This document shows positions 16,527 through 23,418 of a stretch of 27,823 nt of DNA, piece after piece (the stretch's first letter is position 1; each line of letters begins with the position of its first letter). A program made the translations under genes and the position numbers. A model generated the notes under the pieces. That model was not told the DNA's origin, did not search any database, and saw only the letters and a program-made list of their open reading frames with translations. Source of the stretch: a candidate division Zixibacteria bacterium 4484_93 (GTDB lineage: Bacteria; UBP14; UBA6098; 4484-93); the NCBI GenBank assembly GCA_002085385.1, contig NATO01000038.1, positions 1-27,823 of the forward strand, read 5' to 3'.

Positions 16527-17198
16527 ATGGCAATAAATATCAAGAAGCTTGCAAATGAGCCGGAACTTCTGGCAAGCGGTCATAGAGCCTGTGTTGGATG
16601 CACCGGCGCAACAATCATAAGGCAGGTTCTAAGGGCAGCCGGACCCGACACCGTAATCTCCTTTGCAACAGGATGTATGGAGGTTGTAACAACTATATAT
16701 CCATACACTGCCTGGCGGGTTCCATATATCCACAATGCGTTTGAGAATGCAGCAGCGACAATATCCGGCGTCGAGACGGCATACAGAGCACTCCTGAAGA
16801 AGGGAAAGATAGACAAAAAGATAAACTTCATTGCATTCGGTGGAGATGGCGGAACATACGACATCGGGCTGCAATCGCTGTCAGGGGCACTGGAGCGTGG
16901 ACATAACTTCCTGTATATCTGCTACGACAATGAGGCATATATGAATACCGGCATCCAGCGTTCAGGGGCAACACCGAGGGGAGCCGCAACATCAACAACA
17001 CCTGCCGGAAAGGTTATCCCCGGCAAGCCGCAGAACAGAAAAGACCTAACAGCAGTCATTGCTGGACATCATATCCCTTATGTTCAGGGACGGTTCAAAC
17101 ATCTGTTTATACCCAAAAACAGGTATATTATCGATGAGCTGCAGGCAGAAGTCGATAAGAACTGGGAAGAACTGAAGAAGAAAGCAGGGGTAGAATAA
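16527..17198 (+). CDS. porB: Pyruvate:ferredoxin oxidoreductase, beta subunit, apparently internally deleted
   Basis: The beta subunit binds TPP and one [4Fe-4S] cluster. Residues 1-186 look normal: CVGC (22-25), ATGCMEV (48-54), YPYTAWRVPYIHNAFENAA, the TPP motif GGDGGTYDIG (105-114) and YDNEAYMNTGIQRSG. The end, QGRFKHLF … IDELQAEVDKNWE (187 on), matches the extreme C-terminus of PorB proteins. At 223 residues it is far shorter than the roughly 310-325 I recall for PorB. The missing stretch lies between V186 and Q187 and normally holds the ATAS and PCxxxW segments, including the fourth cluster cysteine. Both sides are in one frame, so this is an in-frame loss of about 85 codons, real or from assembly. 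AGGAGGG precedes the ATG. Cluster binding would be impaired if the loss is real. Confidence 0.9.
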   Translation: MAINIKKLANEPELLASGHRACVGCTGATIIRQVLRAAGPDTVISFATGCMEVVTTIYPYTAWRVPYIHNAFENAAATISGVETAYRALLKKGKIDKKINFIAFGGDGGTYDIGLQSLSGALERGHNFLYICYDNEAYMNTGIQRSGATPRGAATSTTPAGKVIPGKPQNRKDLTAVIAGHHIPYVQGRFKHLFIPKNRYIIDELQAEVDKNWEELKKKAGVE

Positions 17199-17253
17199 AA
17201 TCGCACTTTATTCCTGTCTAACTAAATAGCCGGAAGAACCCAAACAGCAAGTC

Positions 17254-18804
17254 TTATATCTTCTCGGAGATCGCCTTCGCCTGCAGGAAGAGGAGCAAGT
17301 AGTCCCTTCCACCCGCTTTGGAGTCCGTGCCAGACATATTGAACCCGCCGAACGGATGAACACCAACCAAAGCGGCGGTGCACTTGCGATTGATATACAG
17401 GTTCCCTGCAAATAACCTCTTCTTCGCATCCTGTATCCGGAACCGGTCATTGGAATAGAATGCACCCGTTAGTCCATAATCCGTCCCGTTGGCAATTCGT
17501 ACTATATCATCGTAATCGTTTGCCTTTATTATCGAGACGACCGGCCCAAATATTTCCTCCTGCGCAATTCTTGCTGTGTCAGGGACATCGACAAATACGG
17601 TAGGAGCAAGGAAATATCCAGCATTGGAGAGCTTTTCACCACCGATAGCAAGCCTCGCTTCAGACCTACCTATATCGACATAGCGCATTATCTTATCCTC
17701 GGCTGCTGCGTTGACCACAGGTCCCATATAGTAGTTGTCTTTGTGAACAGGACCGACAGTGAGCTTCCGGGTAAGCTCCAGAACATTATCAACAACCTTA
17801 TCGTAAATATCCTTATGGATAATTGCTCTCGAACCGGCGGAGCACTTTTGCCCCTGAAATCCGAAGGCAGATGTCACTATTCCTTTAGCAACGGATTCAG
17901 CATCTGCTGTCTCATCGGCAGCAACAAAGTCCTTGCCACCCATCTCGAGAACCACGCGCTTTATCCATTTCTGACCGGGCAAGACCCTTGCAGCGAGTTC
18001 ATTTATATGGCATCCGACCTCCCTGGAACCTGTGAATGAGATAAACCGCGTCTTCGGATGGGAGACAAGCGCATCACCTATCTTGCCGCCGGGACCAGGG
18101 ATGAAGTTTATCGCCTCCGGTGGCAATCCTGCATCGAGGAGAACCTTAACGAACTGATACCCGATTGTAGGGGAATCCGATGCCGGCTTCAGAACAACGG
18201 TGTTTCCCGTAACGAGTGCAGCGGTTGTCATACCGACAAGTATCGCTCCTGGGAAGTTCCACGGTGGAATGACCGCACCGACACCAAGCGGGATGTAGCG
18301 AAGCTCGTTATATTCACCCAGAAGGGGAGTCAACTCATCAGGAGATTTGCTGTATCTTATCATCTCCCTGCCATAGAACTCCATAAAGTCGATTGCCTCG
18401 CAGACATCGGCATACCCCTCTATCCAGGGTTTCCCGACCTCGAAAACCTCCCAGGCGGTAAGCTCAAATATCCTCTTCCGAGCGAGCTCCGCTGCTTTGA
18501 AAAGAACGATTGCTCTATCCTCTGGGTTATGATTAGCCCAAACAGGGAAATATCTGTTCGCTGCCTCGATAGCATCGTTCACTATATCGGCTGTCGCTTT
18601 GTTGAAAACTCCGACAACCTGCTCCTTCTCGGATGGGTTCCTGCTCTCGAATTTCTCGCTCGATTCTATCCATTTCCCATCGACAAGCAGTTTATACTCA
18701 TTCCCCAGCTGGCTTGCCACACTATCGAGGGCTAATCTCATCTTCTTTGCTACATCGGGGTTCGCAAAATCAACATAAGGCTGGTTTCTAAATGCTGGAT
18801 ACAT
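17254..18804 (-). CDS. pruA: 1-pyrroline-5-carboxylate / L-glutamate gamma-semialdehyde dehydrogenase
   Basis: This aldehyde dehydrogenase oxidises glutamate gamma-semialdehyde (from P5C) to glutamate with NAD, the second step of proline breakdown. I set the start at the ATG at 18804, because AAGGAGG lies 7 nt upstream. This gives 516 residues, the length of monofunctional RocA/PruA proteins. Visible features are IPPWNFPGAILVGMTTAAL, NTVVLKPASDSP, FTGSREVG, LEMGGKD with catalytic Glu287, and FQGQKCSAGSR with nucleophile Cys321. QEEIFGPVVS and the C-terminal PFGGFNMSGTDSKAGGRDYL are typical of this subfamily. The gene stands alone and converges on porB with 55 nt between stops. No proline dehydrogenase gene is in the window. 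An ORF extension to 18864 lacks a ribosome site. Confidence 0.93.
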   Translation of the reverse strand: MYPAFRNQPYVDFANPDVAKKMRLALDSVASQLGNEYKLLVDGKWIESSEKFESRNPSEKEQVVGVFNKATADIVNDAIEAANRYFPVWANHNPEDRAIVLFKAAELARKRIFELTAWEVFEVGKPWIEGYADVCEAIDFMEFYGREMIRYSKSPDELTPLLGEYNELRYIPLGVGAVIPPWNFPGAILVGMTTAALVTGNTVVLKPASDSPTIGYQFVKVLLDAGLPPEAINFIPGPGGKIGDALVSHPKTRFISFTGSREVGCHINELAARVLPGQKWIKRVVLEMGGKDFVAADETADAESVAKGIVTSAFGFQGQKCSAGSRAIIHKDIYDKVVDNVLELTRKLTVGPVHKDNYYMGPVVNAAAEDKIMRYVDIGRSEARLAIGGEKLSNAGYFLAPTVFVDVPDTARIAQEEIFGPVVSIIKANDYDDIVRIANGTDYGLTGAFYSNDRFRIQDAKKRLFAGNLYINRKCTAALVGVHPFGGFNMSGTDSKAGGRDYLLLFLQAKAISEKI

Positions 18805-18847
18805 ACTGTGCCTCCTTTTTACATTTATCTTGCGTTCAAGGTTAATC

Positions 18848-18875
18848 AATATAAATCTTAACAAACCAAAGGCAA
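18848..18875 (-). promoter_or_regulatory. Candidate promoter for pruA
   Basis: On the minus strand TTGCCT (18875-18870) and TATATT (18853-18848) are 16 bp apart. The -10 matches 5 of 6 consensus bases, and the leader to the ATG at 18804 would be about 35-40 nt. It lies just behind the divergent promoter for the next gene. Confidence 0.4.
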
Positions 18876-18887
18876 GATTTTTTCGGG

Positions 18888-18916
18888 TTGACTTCTGAAG
18901 AAAATTGCATTAGATT
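18888..18916 (+). promoter_or_regulatory. Candidate promoter for the secreted Kazal-domain protein
   Basis: TTGACT (18888-18893) and TAGATT (18911-18916) are 17 bp apart. The hexamers are the same as those before porG. The leader to the ATG at 18942 would be only about 20 nt, with AAAGGGG as ribosome site. Confidence 0.45.
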
Positions 18917-18941
18917 GCGATTACAGAGAACAAAGGGGAAT

Positions 18942-20447
18942 ATGACTAAACCAAAGAACATTTTGTTTCCCCTGTTGATTGTCTTCGTCCTCTCCGCAAT
19001 TGTTGCCCCGGGTGCCTCTGCCGATACGGTGATAGTTGACGAGAGCGGATATTTTTGTGCGGTGCTCAACTCCACTGGAGCCAGCACCTGTAGTCATGCC
19101 TTTGGAATCTTTGCTCCTGACAGCTTCGATATTGCTGACACCGTTAGAAACCATCTCGGAGACACGCTTTTTATAGGCTATTTCCACGCAGGGACAGAAC
19201 TTATTTTCTTCATTCGGACAATGGGGGGTGTCTGCGGATTTCATCAGTACTTCTCTAATGACACAACAAGATGTCATATATTGGACATAGGAACAAACCA
19301 ATGGCAACTCCGCTTCGAGGACTGGATAGATGGCTCTTTCGACGATGTGGTCGTCGACATATTCCAATGTTCTAGACCACCAGATGTTCACGCAACGATA
19401 ATCGAACCCCTGCCTGACAGCTGGACAAGCTGCTCCGACCAGAAAATAATAATGCATATAAGGTCTCTGGGCACCGAGTGCTTCGGGGAGTTTCTCTCGG
19501 ACAGCGGAGAGGTGCCCGATGTTCTGCTTCTGGGATACTGGGATGGTGATGGCGACCCACTGGGAGATGCCGGATTGTCGGGCATAAACCCATCCGAAGG
19601 GGATGTAACTCTGGGAAAGGTCTGGACAAGGGCTTCCACACATCTTATGCCCCATCCCGAGATGCCCAATATCGGTGGTATAGACTTCACAGACATCTGG
19701 TCAGGTAGCAACCGTATGGCTTATGCCCATTTCTATATATGCTCTCCGGACGAAAGGGACATCTATCTGGTGCTGATGACGGACGATGACCTGATGGTCT
19801 GGTTGGACGGAGATTCCATCTATGCAGAACACTCCCATGTCATAGACGACCCGGACACGATTACGGTTCATCTGAGTGCAGGGTATCATTCGTTTCTTTT
19901 CTGGGTCTGCAACTACCTTACCCATTACTGGTGGGTCAAGTGGCGCTTTGTGGACGAGCTCGGAACCCCTATCACCGACCTCTACTATGCCGTGGATTCG
20001 TTGGAAGCAACAGCGACAGACACATCCTGCCCCATCGATACTGCATCCATAGATTTCACAGTCGAGGGAACACACTATTCTGTCGGCGATGGTTACCTCA
20101 CATTCACCGATGATTCAGTGCTCACCTGGACACCCATACCTCCAGACACATTCGAGGATGGCGACACGGTCTCTGTCTGCCTTATATCTGCAAACGATAC
20201 CTGCGGAGGAACACTTGAGCTACCTGTCTGCTGGAATTTCTATGTCGATTTGACCCCACCTGCTATATGGGAAATCTCTCCTCCACCGGATTCTGTCGTC
20301 TTCGACTCTCTTTCTTCTGTTCGGTTCTGCATATTCGATTCCCTATCCGGTCTCGACACCTCGACTGTCGAGGCTGTATCAGTGCAACCGACACGACCGA
20401 CTACTGCGAAGACAATATACTGGATACCTGTTTCACAATCTATATAG
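18942..20447 (+). CDS. Secreted multidomain beta-rich protein, 5' part of a disrupted gene
   Basis: The ATG at 18942 follows AAAGGGG and opens with a signal peptide (MTKPKNILFPLLIVFVLSAIVAPGASA). In order the mature part shows a segment like DUF4114 (about 75-142, with TELIFFI … WQLRFEDW … DDVVVDI) and an Ig-like stretch (about 148-185). A PA14-like domain follows (about 220-345, with TDDDLMVWLDGDSIY and VHLSAGYHSFLFWV). The last part is Ig-like modules (about 355-440 and from 441). Sense continues to about residue 478 (SGLDTSTVEA), after which the frame gives about 23 unrelated residues and stops at 20447. The continuing protein is in another frame (next entry). The domain calls are by eye and tentative. 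The exported, likely surface or extracellular nature is the firm part. Confidence 0.75.
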   Translation: MTKPKNILFPLLIVFVLSAIVAPGASADTVIVDESGYFCAVLNSTGASTCSHAFGIFAPDSFDIADTVRNHLGDTLFIGYFHAGTELIFFIRTMGGVCGFHQYFSNDTTRCHILDIGTNQWQLRFEDWIDGSFDDVVVDIFQCSRPPDVHATIIEPLPDSWTSCSDQKIIMHIRSLGTECFGEFLSDSGEVPDVLLLGYWDGDGDPLGDAGLSGINPSEGDVTLGKVWTRASTHLMPHPEMPNIGGIDFTDIWSGSNRMAYAHFYICSPDERDIYLVLMTDDDLMVWLDGDSIYAEHSHVIDDPDTITVHLSAGYHSFLFWVCNYLTHYWWVKWRFVDELGTPITDLYYAVDSLEATATDTSCPIDTASIDFTVEGTHYSVGDGYLTFTDDSVLTWTPIPPDTFEDGDTVSVCLISANDTCGGTLELPVCWNFYVDLTPPAIWEISPPPDSVVFDSLSSVRFCIFDSLSGLDTSTVEAVSVQPTRPTTAKTIYWIPVSQSI

Positions 20448-20986
20448 AGCCCTGTGTGCCAGCAGATGCCTGGGTTATATGCCCACTCCCCTGCGAGTCA
20501 TTCTCATCCTGCTCGACACAGGTAATGATATTCGGCTTCAGAGACCCGATGGGAGGGCAGATAGACACGATGAGGGTCTACTTTACTATTCGTGTGGTTA
20601 ATCGGACAGCGGGTACAGATTCCTCCTATATCCTCTCTGAGCCGACCGACTTCATTGAATTTACGGATGACACAATCGCCACTGTTTGGGGAAACTGGTC
20701 GGACAGAGATAGCGTTACCATATCGCTCGATTCGCTCTACACGAGCTTGGACTGCCGGACAGTCTTCTATGGCTGCCGCTTCAATTCGGACTGTGATGAG
20801 TCGGATGAGTTTTGCAGGAAAGCCACAGGGAATTGCGATGGACCAGGGATATGTGTCGAGCGACCGACTGTCTGCCCAACCTTATGGGACCCTGTCTGTG
20901 GCTGCGATGGCAGAACCTACGCAAACGAATGCGTCGCCCACTCGAGCGGTGTCAATGTCCTGCACTGGGGCGAATGCTCAAAATAA
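20375..20986 (+). pseudogene. 3' part of the disrupted secreted protein, Cys-rich, ending in a Kazal-type domain
   Basis: From about 20375 the third frame carries the continuation: CISATDTTDYCEDNILDTCF, an Ig-like module (VICPLPCESFSSC … TVFYGC), a Cys-rich linker (FNSDCDESDEFC … GNCDGPGIC), and a Kazal-type unit at 20873-20977. The Kazal unit shows PVCGCDGRTYANEC and a final GEC. Kazal domains are six-cysteine serine protease inhibitor folds, and bacterial copies often follow such a Cys-rich linker. There is no T9SS sorting domain, and the protein ends at GECSK. No suitable start or ribosome site lies near the junction, so this part is probably untranslated unless the break is an assembly error. 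Its stop is 1 nt from the stop of the convergent next gene. Confidence 0.75.
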
Positions 20987-20987
20987 A

Positions 20988-22844
20988 TCATTTAAGAAGA
21001 ACAAGCTTCTTGCTTATTTCTCTCCCACCTGAAGATGCCCTGATGAAATAAACACCGGTCGGAGTGTCCTCTGCATCCCAGGTGAAGCGATGAGAACCAG
21101 ATACCAGATTACCTGAAAATATATTTGTAATCCTCTCACCTTTCAGATTGTAGACAGAAACATCCACAAAAGCAGGCTCACCCAGAGCAAATACCAGAGT
21201 TGCAGACGAGTTGAACGGATTGGGGAAACAGGATAGAGCAAACCTCTCAATTCCGTTTATTATGGCATCGGAGATACCTGTCTCGGAAAGGACAAAATCC
21301 TGGTCGGGATAGGTTTCACCCAGCTCTGCCCATAGGTCGATATGGTCGGGGGTGCGCTCACGGTAGAGCGGGTGATACGCTCCAACATACCAGTCCCCAA
21401 AGAAGAGACCATCGAAGGAATAGCTGCCTGAGGCATCAGCTCTAACATAATACCAGCCCTCCTCACTTGGGAGGTCATCTGCTTTGATTATAACATACGC
21501 CCCCTCAACAGGTGTCATATCGGACAGGGTAACCCTGCCAGAGATAGAAGGAAGGGTCGCGGTGACAGCAAAATCATAACCTGTAAGCGAATCCCCATCG
21601 GATACAGAGATAGAATAACTCTCCGGGTCAATCACAGACTCGCCCTCTATGCCAGTAGCCCGAAGAGCATAAGAACCGGGAGCAAGACGCAGCTTGTAAT
21701 TGCCATCTGCATCCGTAGATGTGGAAAAGAATTCTCCGCCCGCTCCAGATTCCGCCTCGATATCCACATCGTAGATACCCCCGTCATCCGTCAGAGCGAC
21801 ACGCCCAGAGACCACACAAGGAAGATAACTAACGGTGAAATCATAACCGAACAGGTCCGAGCCGGCAACAGTAACCATATAATACTCAGGGTCGGTAGCA
21901 TAATCCTCCCCAGCATTCAGGAAAAGATACTCCGACGCCTCCGAGGGAACCCCTATGGAATATTCTCCGCCAGACTCGACAAAACAAAAACTAATTGTTC
22001 CGGATATCATATCACTACCCATAAGAAATATTAGACCCTCATCAAAAGAGTAAGTGTAATCAGGAGGAAGTGTTATGTTTCCGTGAATGAATGTAGTGAA
22101 ACGAGCAATTTCGACATCGCAGGTTACGAGGCTATCGGCGCCGAGATGAACTGAATCAACCTCAAAACTGCTCTCGTGAGTGCCCGTAAGGTCCAGCATC
22201 CCCACAGTATAGTCTCCGGGCTCATCGAGGTTCACCACATAATCGCCATTCTCGTTCGTTATGACAATTCCTTCGGAAAGATCCTCTTCTCCCTCAACTG
22301 GTTCAACCAACACAAGGACATCGGGCACAGGCTCTCCCGTGCCTTCCTCTGTGACCCTGCCTATGATACAGGGCGGCTCCGGCTCCTCCATCACAGGCTC
22401 TCTTGCACTCACCGTAAGGATTGCCGTAGCAGAGGATGCATCCTCGTCCGTCCCACGAATGATGAAATCGATTTCATCAGAGACAAGAAATGACGGCATA
22501 ACCTCCATAAAGAATGTATGCACGAGCCTGCCGTTCACAGTAGAATCGTCATCGCCTGGGATGAGCCAGTCATCATCCTCCCAGCCGATAGATGGGACCC
22601 CATCGATTATGCCGAAATAGTCGAGCGGCTCATCGGTATCATCGATTGTGCCAGAACCGTTCACATCGAGATAAATCTCGATATGCAGAATGTTCCCCGG
22701 CGAGGAGAAATCAGCCTCCATAAGCACATCGCAGGGCGGTGTCACCTCAAGATGCGAGACTCCATCGAGATGGATATAGCTTATCGCAAAAGCAGGCACC
22801 ACAAGGAACAACACCATAGGAAGAACAAAAAGCAGCTTTTTCAT
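20988..22844 (-). CDS. Secreted four-module carboxypeptidase-regulatory-like protein with T9SS sorting domain
   Basis: The ATG at 22844 has AGGAGG 8 nt upstream and starts a classic signal peptide (MKKLLFVLPMVLFLVVPAFA). The 618 residues are acidic. An N-terminal domain contains a calcium-loop-like DVNGSGTIDD (60-69). Four beta-sandwich modules follow, at about 158-245, 250-335, 342-428 and 431-520. Three of them start with the IxGRV or VSGRV/ISGRV typical of carboxypeptidase regulatory-like domains. Modules 2 and 3 share a GYDF-T/A-V end. The C-terminus (535-618) is a T9SS type A sorting domain: PNPFN, YNLKGERI, TPTGVYFIRAS and KKLVLLK. It is therefore likely carried across the outer membrane and attached to or released from the surface. 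The actual function, for example adhesion or structure, is unknown. Confidence 0.9.
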   Translation of the reverse strand: MKKLLFVLPMVLFLVVPAFAISYIHLDGVSHLEVTPPCDVLMEADFSSPGNILHIEIYLDVNGSGTIDDTDEPLDYFGIIDGVPSIGWEDDDWLIPGDDDSTVNGRLVHTFFMEVMPSFLVSDEIDFIIRGTDEDASSATAILTVSAREPVMEEPEPPCIIGRVTEEGTGEPVPDVLVLVEPVEGEEDLSEGIVITNENGDYVVNLDEPGDYTVGMLDLTGTHESSFEVDSVHLGADSLVTCDVEIARFTTFIHGNITLPPDYTYSFDEGLIFLMGSDMISGTISFCFVESGGEYSIGVPSEASEYLFLNAGEDYATDPEYYMVTVAGSDLFGYDFTVSYLPCVVSGRVALTDDGGIYDVDIEAESGAGGEFFSTSTDADGNYKLRLAPGSYALRATGIEGESVIDPESYSISVSDGDSLTGYDFAVTATLPSISGRVTLSDMTPVEGAYVIIKADDLPSEEGWYYVRADASGSYSFDGLFFGDWYVGAYHPLYRERTPDHIDLWAELGETYPDQDFVLSETGISDAIINGIERFALSCFPNPFNSSATLVFALGEPAFVDVSVYNLKGERITNIFSGNLVSGSHRFTWDAEDTPTGVYFIRASSGGREISKKLVLLK

Positions 22845-22866
22845 AATTGCACCTCCTGTTTTATCT

Positions 22867-22894
22867 TTTACCTAAGATTACTATTTTAGGTAAA
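22867..22894. promoter_or_regulatory. 9-bp perfect inverted repeat in the leader of the T9SS-sorted protein
   Basis: TTTACCTAA (22867-22875) and TTAGGTAAA (22886-22894) are exact inverted copies around a 10-nt centre. The site lies 23-50 bp before the ATG at 22844. No T-run follows on either side, so a rho-independent terminator is unlikely. An operator or an mRNA hairpin fits better. Confidence 0.5.
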
Positions 22895-22920
22895 GTAAAA
22901 GGGGAAATCTATGAAGTCAA
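22892..22920 (-). promoter_or_regulatory. Weak candidate promoter for the T9SS-sorted protein
   Basis: On the minus strand TTGACT (22920-22915) is followed after 17 bp by TACTTT (22897-22892), a poor -10 that touches the inverted repeat. The -35 equals that seen before mraZ, porG and the Kazal-domain gene. Confidence 0.25.
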
Positions 22921-22934
22921 GCAAATTATATATC

Positions 22935-23375
22935 TCAAGACCAGATTATTGCCTTTATGTTCTTCAGCTTATTTTTATGCGTATGCTCAAGTTTTCCCAG
23001 CTCCCTGAAGAGGAGTTGCAGTCGGTGATGAGAAACATTCTCAGCAATATCAAAGAACAGGAGTTCCGTTTCCTCCTGCCTGTGGAGGCATTCTGAGAGA
23101 GCCTCATCTATTGCTACCCTGTCGTTCTTCTTAATCACAACAGCCGTCGATTCGCTCCGAACATCGAGCCCGGTGGTAACTTGCATATCTCCTATAGCAG
23201 ATGCAATCCGCTTGGTGAGAGCTTTTATCCTGTTTGCTTCATCGGCAAGTGTGAGAAAAGCTCTCCGCTGAACCTGGCTCTCACTGTTTAAAGCAATCCT
23301 CACATAAAGCTTATGTCTTGCTTCCTGAAACTCAACGACCTTAGACAGAAGTTTCTTTGCACTGTAGTTTGACAT
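22935..23375 (-). CDS. Ferritin-like/rubrerythrin-like helical protein, function unknown
   Basis: The ATG at 23375 gives 146 residues. The upstream open frame overlaps recG and is not credible. The sequence is almost entirely amphipathic helix. It shows FQEARHKLYVRIA, then LADEANRIKALTKRIA, then HRQEETELLFFDIAENV and LGKLEHTHKNKLKNI. The order and spacing recall a four-helix ferritin-like or rubrerythrin-type protein, with Glu in the first and third helices and EHTH in the fourth. The second helix has DEANRI where a diiron protein would have ExxH, so a full diiron site is doubtful. It follows recG on the same strand after 43 nt and is probably co-transcribed. The family assignment is moderate at best, and a plain helical bundle is the alternative. 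Confidence 0.6.
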   Translation of the reverse strand: MSNYSAKKLLSKVVEFQEARHKLYVRIALNSESQVQRRAFLTLADEANRIKALTKRIASAIGDMQVTTGLDVRSESTAVVIKKNDRVAIDEALSECLHRQEETELLFFDIAENVSHHRLQLLFRELGKLEHTHKNKLKNIKAIIWS

Positions 23376-23418
23376 CTTTACCCTTATCGGATGCGGGCTA
23401 CACAATTTTAAGATAATT

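Noticed and set aside
17060..17110. Frameshift as the cause of the short porB
   Set aside because: Both sides of the junction are in the same frame, so a frameshift cannot account for it. An in-frame loss can.
17199..17253. Terminator between the convergent porB and pruA genes
   Set aside because: No GC-rich stem with T-tract could be found on either strand in the 55 bp.
20340..20450. Programmed ribosomal frameshift joining the two halves of the Kazal-domain gene
   Set aside because: No slippery heptamer or downstream structure is visible near 20370-20400, and the second Ig-like module is missing core residues, which frameshifting alone would not explain.
22867..22894. Rho-independent terminator of the ferritin-like gene
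   Set aside because: The stem is AT-rich and neither side is followed by a T-run.
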